Positions 22,162 to 31,715 of a DNA stretch of 64,000 bases are shown here, piece after piece. The translations under genes and the position numbers were made by a program. The notes under the pieces are model-generated. The model saw only the letters and a list, made by a program, of their open reading frames with translations, searched no databases and was not told the DNA's origin. Numbering within the stretch: the stretch's first letter is position 1; each line of letters opens with the position of its first letter. Source of the stretch: Rhodobacter capsulatus (GTDB lineage Bacteria > Pseudomonadota > Alphaproteobacteria > Rhodobacterales > Rhodobacteraceae); the NCBI RefSeq assembly GCF_003254295.1, contig NZ_QKZO01000001.1, forward strand, positions 327,608 to 391,607, given 5' to 3'.

Positions 22162-22923
22162 TCAGACCAGCCCCTCATCCTTGATGTTCAGCACCACGCC
22201 GCAATGCTTGCAGTGCACCGCATCGGCGTCATGCAGCATCAACCCGCAGCTGGGGCATTTGTGACGCACCTTCAGCGGCCGGAACAGCACCTGCGCCAGC
22301 CGCAAAAACAGCGTCACGCCGACGATCATCACCAGCACCGAGATCATCCGCCCCGAGGTGCCCTGCAGCGTGATGTCGCCAAAGCCCGTCGTCGTCAGCG
22401 TCGTCACGGTGAAATAAAGCGCATCGGCATAATTGCCGATCTGCGGATTGCGCCCGGCCTGGGTGGCATGGATCAGCCCCGTCATCACGAACAGGAAGAC
22501 CGCCAGATTGACCGCCGCCAGAATCACCTCCTCATGCTTGCGAAACAGCCGGAAATCCTGCCGCAGCCGCCCCAGCATCTGATAGGCATGCAACAGCCGC
22601 AAAGTCCGCAGCACCCGCAGGAACCCAAGCTGCGCCCCCAGCAGCGGCGCGAGGAACGACAGCATCGCCACCACATCGGCCCAGGTCGTCAGCCGCCGCC
22701 AAAACGCGGCCTTGCGCTCCTCGACCGCGACGCGCGCGACGAAATCCAGCACGATCACCGCCCCGATCGCCACATCCGCCACCAGAATCCACGGCGCCAT
22801 CGGCAGGAACGAGGTCACGATCACGAACAGGATCGTCGCCATATCGAAGGCCAGCAGCGCATAGCGGAACCGATGCGCCCGTTTCGAGCGCCCGTGATAC
22901 AGGTTGCGCAACTCTTTCAGCAT
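22162..22923 (-). CDS. Voltage-gated potassium channel with C-terminal zinc ribbon
   Basis: 253-aa six-segment cation channel. The S4-like helix has arginines every third residue (R103, R106, R109), and the pore filter is TTGFGD at 178-183. After the last membrane helix come two CxxC pairs (C223/C226 and C238/C241), a zinc ribbon in place of the usual RCK or cyclic-nucleotide domain. This suggests gating by metal or redox state, which is inference. GGGAGGG precedes ATG 22923. It is divergent from ettA and its end lies close to tRNA-Cys. Confidence 0.88.
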   Translation of the reverse strand: MLKELRNLYHGRSKRAHRFRYALLAFDMATILFVIVTSFLPMAPWILVADVAIGAVIVLDFVARVAVEERKAAFWRRLTTWADVVAMLSFLAPLLGAQLGFLRVLRTLRLLHAYQMLGRLRQDFRLFRKHEEVILAAVNLAVFLFVMTGLIHATQAGRNPQIGNYADALYFTVTTLTTTGFGDITLQGTSGRMISVLVMIVGVTLFLRLAQVLFRPLKVRHKCPSCGLMLHDADAVHCKHCGVVLNIKDEGLV

Positions 22924-23032
22924 CCGTCCCTCCCGCATGGCCTTTGGCGGCCGCCTGTGGCGGCTCACCCCTTCCCCAAAGGCCCCGTTTCCCCTATCTA
23001 GCCACAAACTTCCCTTTCCCAAGGTGCGCGCA

Positions 23033-24688
23033 ATGGCTTCCTATCAATATGTCTACCACATGGATGGCGTCTCGAAGACCTATCCCGGTGGCAAGAAATG
23101 CTTCGAGAACATCCGCCTGAACTTCCTGCCGGGCGTCAAGATCGGGGTCGTCGGCGTCAACGGCGCCGGGAAATCGACGCTGTTGCGCATCATGGCGGGC
23201 ATCGACAAGGATTTTCAGGGCGAGGCCTGGGCCGCCAAGGGCGCCAAGGTCGGCTATCTCTCGCAGGAGCCGCAGCTGGATGAAACGCTGAGCGTGCGCG
23301 AAAACGTCATGCTCGGCGTGGCGGAAAAGACCGCCAAGATCGCGCGCTACAATGATCTGGCGATGAACTACTCCGACGAGACCGCCGACGAGATGGCGCG
23401 TCTGCAAGACGAGATCGACGCCGAGAACCTCTGGGATCTCGACAGCCAGGTCGATATCGCGCTCGAAGCCCTGCGCTGCCCGCCCGACGATGCGAATGTC
23501 GCGACGCTTTCGGGCGGGGAACGCCGCCGCGTGGCTTTGTGCAAGCTGCTGCTGGAAGCGCCCGACATGCTGCTCTTGGACGAACCGACCAACCACCTTG
23601 ACGCCGAAACCATCGCCTGGCTGCAAAAGCACCTGATCGACTACAAGGGCACGATCCTTTGCGTCACCCACGACCGCTATTTCCTCGACGACATCACCTC
23701 CTGGATCCTGGAACTCGAGCGCGGCCGCGGCATCCCCTATGAGGGCAACTATTCCGCCTGGCTGGAACAGAAGGCCAAGCGGCTGGAACAGGAAGCCCGC
23801 GAGGACAAGGCCAAGCAGAAGGTCATGGAGAAGGAGCTGGAATGGATCCGCGCCGGCGCCAAGGCCCGGCAGGCGAAATCCAAGGCCCGGATCGCGGCTT
23901 ATGACAAGATGGCCGAGGAAGGCGTCAAGGAACGCGTCGGCAAGGCGCAGATCATCATTCCGAACGGGCCCCGTCTGGGCGGCAAGGTGATCGAGGTCGA
24001 AGGCCTGAAGAAGCACATGGGCGACAAGCTTCTGATCGAGAACCTCAGCTTCTCGCTGCCGCCGGGCGGCATCATGGGGGTGATCGGTCCGAACGGCGCC
24101 GGGAAATCGACGCTGATCAAGATGATCATCGGTCAGGAAGCGCCCGACGAGGGCACGATCATCGTCGGCGACACGGTGAAGCTGGCCTATGTCGACCAAT
24201 CGCGCGACGCGCTCGATGCCGAGAAGAACGTCTGGGAGGAAATCTCGGGCGGGGCGGAGCTGATCCAGCTGGGCGATGCGACGGTGGCCAGCCGCAGCTA
24301 TGTCGGCGCCTTCAACTTCAAGGGCGCGGACCAGCAGAAGAAAGTGGGCCAGCTCTCGGGCGGGGAACGCAACCGCGTGCACATGGCGAAGCTCTTGAAA
24401 TCGGGCGGCAACGTGCTGCTTTTGGACGAACCGACGAACGATCTGGACGTGGAAACCCTGCAGGCGCTGGAAGCGGCGATCGAGGATTTCGCGGGCTGCG
24501 CGGTGATCATCTCGCACGACCGCTTCTTCCTGGACCGTCTGTGCACGCATATCCTGTCGTTCGAGGGCGACGCCCATGTGGAATTCTTCGAGGGCAACTT
24601 CGAGGATTACGAAAACGACAAGATCCGCCGTCTGGGCCCGGATGCGGTCGAGCCGAAGCGGGTGAAATACAAGAAGTTCACGCGGTAA
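23033..24688 (+). CDS. ettA: Energy-dependent translational throttle protein EttA
   Basis: 551-aa ABC-F protein with two ATPase domains and no membrane segment. It binds the ribosomal E site and regulates the first peptide bond according to ATP/ADP level. Walker A motifs are GVNGAGKST and GPNGAGKST; signatures are LSGGERRRVAL and LSGGERNRVHM; the EttA inter-domain linker (arginine/lysine-rich helix, KAKRLEQEAREDKAKQ) is present. ATG 23033 gives the family start MASYQYVYHMDGVSKTYPGG. The next gene downstream is an A+T-rich orphan. Confidence 0.95.
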   Translation: MASYQYVYHMDGVSKTYPGGKKCFENIRLNFLPGVKIGVVGVNGAGKSTLLRIMAGIDKDFQGEAWAAKGAKVGYLSQEPQLDETLSVRENVMLGVAEKTAKIARYNDLAMNYSDETADEMARLQDEIDAENLWDLDSQVDIALEALRCPPDDANVATLSGGERRRVALCKLLLEAPDMLLLDEPTNHLDAETIAWLQKHLIDYKGTILCVTHDRYFLDDITSWILELERGRGIPYEGNYSAWLEQKAKRLEQEAREDKAKQKVMEKELEWIRAGAKARQAKSKARIAAYDKMAEEGVKERVGKAQIIIPNGPRLGGKVIEVEGLKKHMGDKLLIENLSFSLPPGGIMGVIGPNGAGKSTLIKMIIGQEAPDEGTIIVGDTVKLAYVDQSRDALDAEKNVWEEISGGAELIQLGDATVASRSYVGAFNFKGADQQKKVGQLSGGERNRVHMAKLLKSGGNVLLLDEPTNDLDVETLQALEAAIEDFAGCAVIISHDRFFLDRLCTHILSFEGDAHVEFFEGNFEDYENDKIRRLGPDAVEPKRVKYKKFTR

Positions 24689-24717
24689 TCTTCACCCCCT
24701 TTACTTGTTCAAAAAAA

Positions 24718-24753
24718 GTTCCATGCTGGCCTTATCGGAGGTCAGCATGGAAC
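24718..24753. terminator. 14-bp hairpin over the orphan start, with minus-strand terminator form
   Basis: GTTCCATGCTG (24718-24728) pairs perfectly with CAGCATGGAAC (24743-24753), and GCC/GGT inside extends the stem to 14 pairs with one wobble, around an 8-base loop. The right arm contains start codon ATG 24747, and the ribosome site CGGAGG (24736-24741) straddles loop and stem. On the minus strand the stem is followed directly by seven T (complement of AAAAAAA, 24711-24717), the form of an intrinsic terminator for leftward transcription. On the plus strand there is no T run. Confidence 0.75.
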
Positions 24754-25346
24754 AGTTCTCACTCGCGTCATTTATCAAAATATGCCTTATGGACACGGGC
24801 TCACGCATTTCAGAGCTTCGCAAAAAGCTCGAAAGCCAGGGAGGTTACGACTATTACAACTCCTTCTCCCGATCCGTTGTCGCCTATATCGAAGATGGCA
24901 ATAGAGACCGCGCAAACGAGATACTTGCCGAGCCGAGAAACGATCATGAGCGAAGCAAGAATACGAGATGCTTCGAAGCATTCGTCGCAAAATTCGGAAC
25001 AACAAGAAGCTTAGCCGCGGTGGCGGAAAAGAAAAGTTGGCAACCGCCGAATGCCAATTTTTCCATCAATATCTCGCCATTGTTTGAGATTGAGAAAGCT
25101 GGAACTCGGCAAGTTTTCGCGACATGGGCTCTTCAGAAGCCTGAACTTTCACAAAAATACGGCGCGGTTGCATGCTACATAATGAGACAGGCTTTTTCCG
25201 GCCACTCTTTAGCAAACGCGGGATTTTATTTTTACGACCTGACAGGCGGGAAAATTTATTCTGAGCGACAAATTAGCAACTCAACGAGCCGCATGTTCGC
25301 AAGCGACATCAGATGGCTATCTTATGAATTGACCGAAATGCTATGA
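24747..25346 (+). CDS. A+T-rich orphan protein overlapping cutA
   Basis: 199-aa soluble protein that I do not recognise. It is mostly helical by composition, with a charged N-terminal half (SRISELRKKLESQGGYDYY) and a C-terminal half with aromatic segments (GFYFYDLTGGKIYSE). No signal peptide, membrane segment or catalytic motif is evident. The DNA is clearly richer in A+T than all neighbours and uses codons rare around it (ATA, AGA, TTT), signs of recent transfer. ATG 24747 has CGGAGG at good spacing but lies in a strong hairpin. Its stop overlaps the cutA start as ATGA, so cutA translation is probably coupled to it. Confidence 0.75.
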   Translation: MEQFSLASFIKICLMDTGSRISELRKKLESQGGYDYYNSFSRSVVAYIEDGNRDRANEILAEPRNDHERSKNTRCFEAFVAKFGTTRSLAAVAEKKSWQPPNANFSINISPLFEIEKAGTRQVFATWALQKPELSQKYGAVACYIMRQAFSGHSLANAGFYFYDLTGGKIYSERQISNSTSRMFASDIRWLSYELTEML

Positions 25347-25654
25347 TCCTCACCCGCATCCTTACCACCCTTCCCGACACCACCTCGGCACAGGCCCTCG
25401 GCAAGGCGCTCGTCACCGCGCGGCTGGTCGCTTGCGCCCATGTCTCGGCGCCGGGCACGTCCTTCTACATCTGGGAGGGACAAGAGGAGCACAGCCCCGA
25501 GGTGCAGCTCTGGCTCAAGACCACGCCTGACCGCGCGGCCGAGGCCGTCGCGGAGCTTGCCCGGCGGCATCCCTATGACTGCCCGATGATCCTGTCCGAT
25601 ACGGTCGAAGCCAATCCCGCCTATGCCGCCTGGGTGGCAGAACAGGTGGTATAA
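25343..25654 (+). CDS. cutA: Divalent-cation tolerance protein CutA
   Basis: 103-aa CutA1-type protein, a very stable trimer linked to copper tolerance. The family core is visible: ALGKALVTARLVACAHV, SFYIWEGQ and HPYDCPMIL. The start ATG overlaps the stop of the A+T-rich orphan by four bases. No separate ribosome site is evident, so expression depends on reading through the orphan. It is convergent with lepA across a tandem-repeat spacer. Confidence 0.93.
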   Translation: MILTRILTTLPDTTSAQALGKALVTARLVACAHVSAPGTSFYIWEGQEEHSPEVQLWLKTTPDRAAEAVAELARRHPYDCPMILSDTVEANPAYAAWVAEQVV

Positions 25655-25822
25655 GGGTCGCTGGCCCTTTGCCTGATTCCGGGCGTTCGGGACTCAGATC
25701 GTGCCCCCGGAACGACTTGACCCCGCCGAAGGGCGGGGTCGCTGGCCCTCGCAAGCGTGCTCGGGCGTTCGACGCTCAAATCGTTCCACTGGAACGATTT
25801 GACCCCGCCAAGGGCGGGGTCG
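25655..25822. repeat. Two tandem 81-bp repeats with hairpins between cutA and lepA
   Basis: GGGTCGCTGGCCCT starts at 25655 and again at 25736, exactly 81 bases on, and the first bases of a third copy start at 25817. Each copy ends in GACCCCGCC-loop-GGCGGGGTC (25719-25740 and 25801-25821). The second copy also has a perfect 10-base stem, AAATCGTTCC/GGAACGATTT, with a three-base loop (25778-25800); the same stem is degenerate in the first copy. The spacer separates convergent genes and probably ends both transcripts. Confidence 0.8.
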
Positions 25823-25826
25823 CGTC

Positions 25827-27626
<1,800 letters not shown>

Positions 27627-27734
27627 GGGCGCGCAAATAGCAGCAATTCAAGGGTGCGGGAAGGGGGATTGCGGCGGGTGACCGGGCCGCGGCGCCGCGG
27701 CGGAAACGGGCGGAAAACCGCGATGGCACGGCCG

Positions 27735-27764
27735 TTGACGCAACCACAGGGCGAGTGGTAGCGT
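27735..27764 (+). promoter_or_regulatory. Candidate sigma-70 promoter of the leader-peptide unit
   Basis: TTGACG (27735-27740) and TAGCGT (27759-27764) are separated by 18 bases. They lie about 70 bases ahead of the leader peptide start, in the 200-base gap from lepA. The -35 box is near consensus; the -10 box is weak. Confidence 0.4.
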
Positions 27765-27833
27765 TATCGGGCCAGACCATCGGCGCCTTGCAGACGAATG
27801 ACCGGACAATCTCATCAAGGGAGGAGAGAGAGA

Positions 27834-27887
27834 ATGTCGAGACTCGATTGCACTGCCGTGACGCAGCCTGTCGACACCGGAGGCTGA
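27834..27887 (+). CDS. 17-aa leader peptide (uORF)
   Basis: A short frame encodes MSRLDCTAVTQPVDTGG. It is preceded by one of the strongest ribosome sites in the window (AAGGGAGGAG at 27817-27826, seven bases before ATG). It ends eight bases before the start of the next frame, so ribosome behaviour on it could govern translation of that gene. Regulatory use of the peptide (for instance through its single cysteine codon or the TQP segment) is inference. Confidence 0.55.
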   Translation: MSRLDCTAVTQPVDTGG

Positions 27888-27895
27888 GGCGGATC

Positions 27896-28207
27896 ATGAC
27901 CATGCAGACCACACTCAATCTGCCGCTCACCCTCACCGCGCTGACCACCCGCAGTGTCGGGCTGGTCTCCTTCATCCGGCTCAAGGGCCATCTGCCCGAT
28001 GCGGGCTGGACCGTGACCGGCGAGGCGGCGCTGACCACCTCGGGGGTGCTGCTGTCGCTGCGTACCCGTCGGCGCCCCGGGGCATTCCCCGAGGCCGCGC
28101 AGCCGTTGGCGCTGGAATATGCGCTTGGCCAGCTGCGCCCGGGCGAGCGCCCCTATCGTGTCACCTGTGACGGGGCCCTGCTGGCCGAGGGCCGGTTGAT
28201 GTTCTGA
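27896..28207 (+). CDS. Hypothetical 103-aa protein downstream of a leader peptide
   Basis: I do not recognise this protein. It is 103 aa, has no convincing signal peptide, and reads as a beta-rich domain (SVGLVSFIRLKGHLPDAGWTV in the first half, then PYRVTCDGALLAEGRLMF at the end). It starts at ATG 27896 or 27902, eight bases after the 17-aa leader frame, with GGAGG 12 bases upstream. A copper-chaperone-like gene follows 87 bases on, so a link to metal handling is possible. Confidence 0.6.
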   Translation: MTMQTTLNLPLTLTALTTRSVGLVSFIRLKGHLPDAGWTVTGEAALTTSGVLLSLRTRRRPGAFPEAAQPLALEYALGQLRPGERPYRVTCDGALLAEGRLMF

Positions 28208-28294
28208 ACCGGGCTGCGGGCGGCACATGCAATCGCGGTTGACGCCGCCCGCGGATCGCGCCAGATCATGCAGGATGAAGCGCGGAGGCCCCCG

Positions 28295-28483
28295 ATGATC
28301 CTGTCCGTTCCCAACATGACCTGCGGCCATTGCAAGGCCAGCGTGGAAGCCGCCATCACCGAAGTGGGCGGCAAGGCCCTTGTCAGCCTGGAAGACCGCG
28401 AGGTCGAGGTGAACGGCCTGCCCGAGGAAACCGTCCTGGCCGCGCTCAAGGCCGCGGGCTTCGAGGCCGAAGTCATCGCCTGA
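28295..28483 (+). CDS. CopZ-like heavy-metal-binding protein
   Basis: 62-aa single HMA domain. The metal-binding motif is MTCGHC (C10 and C13) near the N-terminus and the beta-alpha-beta fold pattern is complete through AALKAAGFEAEVIA. Such proteins carry copper(I) to P-type ATPases, though no ATPase gene is in the window. GCGGAGG precedes ATG 28295. Confidence 0.88.
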   Translation: MILSVPNMTCGHCKASVEAAITEVGGKALVSLEDREVEVNGLPEETVLAALKAAGFEAEVIA

Positions 28484-28650
28484 CCCAGATTTCGGTGAAA
28501 ATCCGTCTCTTGCCGCCAGATCTGGCGGCATTTGCGCACAATCGGCGGAAAGCCGCCGAAACTATTGTGCCTGCTTGTCGAATCCCCTAAAACACCGGTC
28601 AAATCGACGGGATACGGGCGTGAACCCGACCCGCAACCGAAGAGCAGAGC

Positions 28651-28947
28651 ATGATGAAATATCTTCTTTCCGCCGCCTTGGTTCTTGCGGGAACCACGGC
28701 TTTTGCCGGTCCCATCGACACCGCCTGTCAGCGCGCCGGACGCACCGCCGATCGGGCGCTGTGCGGCTGCATCCAGCAGGTCGCCGACCAGTCCCTGTCG
28801 CGGTCGGACCAGCGCCGGGCGGCGAAATTCTTCGAAGACCCGGATCAGGCGCAGGAAACCCGCGTTTCCGACCGCGCCGCGGATGAGGATTTCTGGCTGC
28901 GCTACAAGGCCTTCGCCCAGACCGCCGAAGCTTACTGCGGGCGCTGA
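28651..28947 (+). CDS. Small secreted cysteine-containing protein
   Basis: 98-aa protein with a signal peptide (MMKYLLSAALVLAGTTAFA) and a mature part of about 79 residues with four cysteines (C in DTACQRA, ALCGCIQQ and AYCGR) likely to form two disulfides. Relatives in Rhodobacterales are often labelled arginine transporter, but nothing here resembles a transporter. GAAGAG precedes the double ATG. Its last 16 bases overlap the end of the convergent phosphatase gene. Confidence 0.8.
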   Translation: MMKYLLSAALVLAGTTAFAGPIDTACQRAGRTADRALCGCIQQVADQSLSRSDQRRAAKFFEDPDQAQETRVSDRAADEDFWLRYKAFAQTAEAYCGR

Positions 28948-29381
28948 AGCCGCGCCAGCAACGCCCTTGCGCCTGCCTCGATGATGTCGAGGCAGCCGTC
29001 GAAATCGCGGGTGTAATAGGGGTCGGGCACCTCGGACACGCCGCGTTCGCCCTGCAGGAACATTTCCAGCCGCGCCGTCGCATCGGCGGGCCGCAGCGCC
29101 TGCGCATCGCGATAATTCTGCCGGTCCATCGCCAGAATCAGATCGAAGTCGCGGAAATCCGCCGGTTTCAACTGCCGCGCCCGCAGCGCGCTCAGGTCAT
29201 GGCCGCGCGGGCTGGCCGCCGCCTGCATCGGGCCATAGGGCGGCTCTCCGACATGCCAGGCACCGGTTCCGGCGCTGTCCAGCGTGACGGACACCCCGGC
29301 CTGTTCGGCCAGCGTGCGAAAGACCCCCTCGGCGGCGGGGGAGCGACAGATGTTGCCAAGGCAAAGAAACAGGATACGCAT
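28932..29381 (-). CDS. Low-molecular-weight protein-tyrosine phosphatase
   Basis: 149-aa cytoplasmic phosphatase. The P-loop is CLGNICRS with nucleophile C7 and R13, and the general-acid loop is DPYY. Such enzymes act on protein tyrosine phosphates, often of exopolysaccharide kinases, or on small phosphoesters; the arsenate reductase relatives differ in their cysteines. It is divergent from the sirtuin gene by 28 bases and its 3' end overlaps the convergent secreted-protein gene. Confidence 0.93.
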   Translation of the reverse strand: MRILFLCLGNICRSPAAEGVFRTLAEQAGVSVTLDSAGTGAWHVGEPPYGPMQAAASPRGHDLSALRARQLKPADFRDFDLILAMDRQNYRDAQALRPADATARLEMFLQGERGVSEVPDPYYTRDFDGCLDIIEAGARALLARLQRPQ

Positions 29382-29409
29382 GAGCGGTGCTTACCAAGGG
29401 GAAACGCCG

Positions 29410-30102
29410 ATGGCCAGAATCGTGATTCTCACAGGTGCGGGAGTTTCCGCCGAAAGCGGCCTGCGCACCTTCCGCGCCAGCGACGGCCTGTGGGAGGACC
29501 ACCGGATCGAGGATGTGGCAACGCCCGAAGGCTTTGCCCGCGATCCGGCCTTGGTGCACAGGTTCTACAACCAGCGCCGCGCGGCGGCGGCGGCGGCCCT
29601 GCCGAATGCCGCCCATCTGGCCCTGGCGCGACTTGAAGCCGCAGGGGCGCATCAGGTTCTGGTGGTGACGCAAAATGTCGACGACCTGCACGAGCGGGCG
29701 GGGACGCGCAACCTGATCCACATGCACGGCACGCTGAGGGGCGCGCTTTGCGCCACCTGCGATCATCGCTGGCCCGCCCCCGCCGAAATGGCGCCGCAAG
29801 ACAGCTGCCCGCGCTGCGGCCATCCCGCGACGCGGCCCGACATCGTCTGGTTCGGCGAAATGCCCTGCCGGATGGAGGAGATCTGGACGGCGCTGCGGGC
29901 GGCCGATCTCTTCGTCTCGATCGGCACCTCGGGGAATGTCTATCCGGCCGCCGGTTTCGTCGCCGATGCCCGCCATGCCGGGGTGGCGACGCTGGAGCTG
30001 AACCTCGAGCCCTCGCAGGGGACGCGGCTCTTCGACGAGGCCCGGCACGGCACGGCGACACAGGTGGTTCCGGCCTGGGTGGATGAGATGCTTTGCACAT
30101 GA
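29410..30102 (+). CDS. cobB: NAD-dependent protein deacylase (sirtuin)
   Basis: 230-aa SIR2 enzyme that removes acyl groups from lysine using NAD. Motifs are GAGVSAESGLRTFR (9-22), TQNVDDLH (87-94), catalytic H106 in HMHGTL, and a four-cysteine zinc site (C114, C117, C133, C136). ATG 29410 follows AAGGGGAAA; earlier starts would run into the divergent phosphatase promoter. A likely target would be acetyl-CoA synthetase type enzymes, but none is adjacent. Confidence 0.93.
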   Translation: MARIVILTGAGVSAESGLRTFRASDGLWEDHRIEDVATPEGFARDPALVHRFYNQRRAAAAAALPNAAHLALARLEAAGAHQVLVVTQNVDDLHERAGTRNLIHMHGTLRGALCATCDHRWPAPAEMAPQDSCPRCGHPATRPDIVWFGEMPCRMEEIWTALRAADLFVSIGTSGNVYPAAGFVADARHAGVATLELNLEPSQGTRLFDEARHGTATQVVPAWVDEMLCT

Positions 30103-30107
30103 ATCGC

Positions 30108-30136
30108 TTGACGCGGGGCGGCTTTGGCCCTATGCT
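30108..30136 (+). promoter_or_regulatory. Promoter of rpmB
   Basis: TTGACG (30108-30113) and TATGCT (30131-30136) are spaced by 17 bases, one of the best sigma-70 matches in the window. It lies about 90 bases before the rpmB start, leaving a 5' leader long enough for control. Confidence 0.7.
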
Positions 30137-30225
30137 CCGCGAACGGATTTCCGGGCACCGCGCACAGCGGGTCCCGCAGTATTGGAAGTGGGCCGCGTCG
30201 CCCGAGGAAACGAAGGAACAACGCC

Positions 30226-30513
30226 ATGTCGCGCGTCTGCGAACTGACCGGCAAAGGCCCGATGTCGGGCAACAACATCAGCCACGCGAACAACAAGACG
30301 CGTCGCCGCTTTCTGCCGAACCTGAACGAAGTCACCCTGATCTCGGACGTTCTGGGGCAATCGTTCCAGCTGCGCGTCTCGGCCGCCGGCCTGCGCACCG
30401 TCGATCACCGTGGTGGTCTGGATGCTTTCCTCGCGAAAGCCTCGGATGACGAACTTTCGGTCAATGCGCTGAAAATCAAGAAAGCCATCGCCAAGGCGCA
30501 AGCCGCCGCGTAA
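30226..30513 (+). CDS. rpmB: 50S ribosomal protein L28
   Basis: 95-aa large-subunit protein. The family start [26 protein letters not shown] is complete and the C-terminal lysine/alanine-rich tail is of the alphaproteobacterial form. It stands as a single gene with its own promoter and a strong terminator. GAAGGA lies upstream of ATG 30226. Confidence 0.97.
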   Translation: MSRVCELTGKGPMSGNNISHANNKTRRRFLPNLNEVTLISDVLGQSFQLRVSAAGLRTVDHRGGLDAFLAKASDDELSVNALKIKKAIAKAQAAA

Positions 30514-30548
30514 TCGGCTGCCGCCTGATCGGCTGATCCACGGATCGA

Positions 30549-30574
30549 AAACCCCGCCTCTGGCGGGGTTTTTT
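30549..30574 (+). terminator. Intrinsic terminator of rpmB
   Basis: AAACCCCGCC and GGCGGGGTTT form a 10-base stem with loop TCT, followed by a T run. It lies 35 bases after the rpmB stop. Confidence 0.9.
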
Positions 30575-30621
30575 CATCTCAACCGCGCAGCGCCGTTTTT
30601 CATCTCAACCGCGCAGCGCCG
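30570..30621. repeat. Perfect 26-bp tandem duplication at the meaB 3' end
   Basis: The unit beginning TTTTTCATCTCAACCGCGC occurs at 30570-30595 and again at 30596-30621 without a mismatch. The right copy contains the last codons and stop of meaB, the left copy joins the rpmB terminator T run. The duplication leaves both genes intact and adds a second T run beside the terminator. Confidence 0.85.
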
Positions 30622-31594
30622 CCAGCATCTCGGCCGCCGCCACCGCGGGCGCCGTCTGCCCCCCGGCCACGGCGCTGCCCAAAGCCTGCATCCGCGCCCG
30701 AATCGCCGGATCGCTCACCAGCCGTGCCAGAAGCCCCTCGCGCACTTCGGTCTCGAACCAGTGCCGCGCCTGTTCGGCCCGGCGGCGCTCGAAATGCCCG
30801 TGTTCCCGACGCCATTCGGCCAGCCGTTGCATGTCTTCCCAGGCGGATTTCAGCCCTTCCTCGGCCAGGGCCGAGACCGCCACCGCCTTCGGAAAGCCCT
30901 CGGGATCTTGCGGACGGCGCCGCAACAGCCGCAGCGCGCCCGCGTAATCCGCCATCGTCCGCAAGGCCGCCGGTTTCAGATCGCCATCGGCCTTGTTGAC
31001 CAGAATGATGTCGGCCATTTCCATGATGCCGCGCTTGACGCCCTGCAATTCATCGCCGCCCGCAGGCGCCATCAAGAGGATGAACAGATCGGTCATCTCG
31101 GCCACCAGCGTTTCCGACTGCCCGACGCCCACCGTCTCGATCAGCACCACGTCAAACCCCGCCGCCTCGCACAGGCTGACCGCCTCGCGGGTGCGCCGGG
31201 CGACGCCGCCCAGTTGCGCCTGGCTGGGCGAGGGCCGGATGAAAGCCGCAGGCTCGCGCGAGAGCCGCTCCATCCGGGTCTTGTCGCCCAGGATCGAGCC
31301 GCCCGAGCGCGCCGAGGACGGATCGACCGCCAGCACCGCGACCCGGTGCCCAAGCCCGACCAGCATCATCCCGAAGCTTTCGATGAAGGTCGATTTTCCG
31401 ACGCCGGGCGTGCCCGAAAGCCCGATCCGCAGCGCCTGCCGCCCGGTGCCCAGCAGATCCAGCAGCGCCGTCGCCTGCGCCCGGTGATCGGCGCGGCCCG
31501 ATTCCACCAGCGTGATCGCCCGGGCCAGCGCCCGGCGTTCACCGGCCAGGATGCGGGGGGCAAGATCGGCGGCGGTATCAGGGGAAAAGGTCAT
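30605..31594 (-). CDS. meaB: MeaB/ArgK-type GTPase (methylmalonyl-CoA mutase chaperone)
   Basis: 329-aa G3E-family GTPase that guards and reloads the B12 cofactor of acyl-CoA mutases. P-loop is GTPGVGKST (61-69), followed by [27 protein letters not shown] and the NKAD base-recognition motif. Rhodobacteria use the ethylmalonyl-CoA pathway with B12 mutases, which gives it clients, but no mutase gene is in the window. The 3' end is tandemly duplicated as a 26-base unit outside the gene. Confidence 0.93.
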   Translation of the reverse strand: MTFSPDTAADLAPRILAGERRALARAITLVESGRADHRAQATALLDLLGTGRQALRIGLSGTPGVGKSTFIESFGMMLVGLGHRVAVLAVDPSSARSGGSILGDKTRMERLSREPAAFIRPSPSQAQLGGVARRTREAVSLCEAAGFDVVLIETVGVGQSETLVAEMTDLFILLMAPAGGDELQGVKRGIMEMADIILVNKADGDLKPAALRTMADYAGALRLLRRRPQDPEGFPKAVAVSALAEEGLKSAWEDMQRLAEWRREHGHFERRRAEQARHWFETEVREGLLARLVSDPAIRARMQALGSAVAGGQTAPAVAAAEMLAALRG

Positions 31595-31715
31595 GGCGGG
31601 CCTGTGCGAAACGGTGCCGATCGAACGAAATCGTCAGCCGGCGTGAAACGGTTTCGGTTTCATGCCCTCAACGGGCGGTGTATGTCCAGTCCGAAGGCAT
31701 CCGCAGAGCAGGCCC

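Noticed and set aside
24718..24753. Terminator of ettA
   Set aside because: The T run lies on the minus-strand side only and the stem overlaps the next gene's start codon, so it is not a plus-strand terminator.
25655..25822. CRISPR array
   Set aside because: Only two units, 81 bases long, repeated throughout their length with internal hairpins; there are no short repeats with unique spacers and no cas genes.
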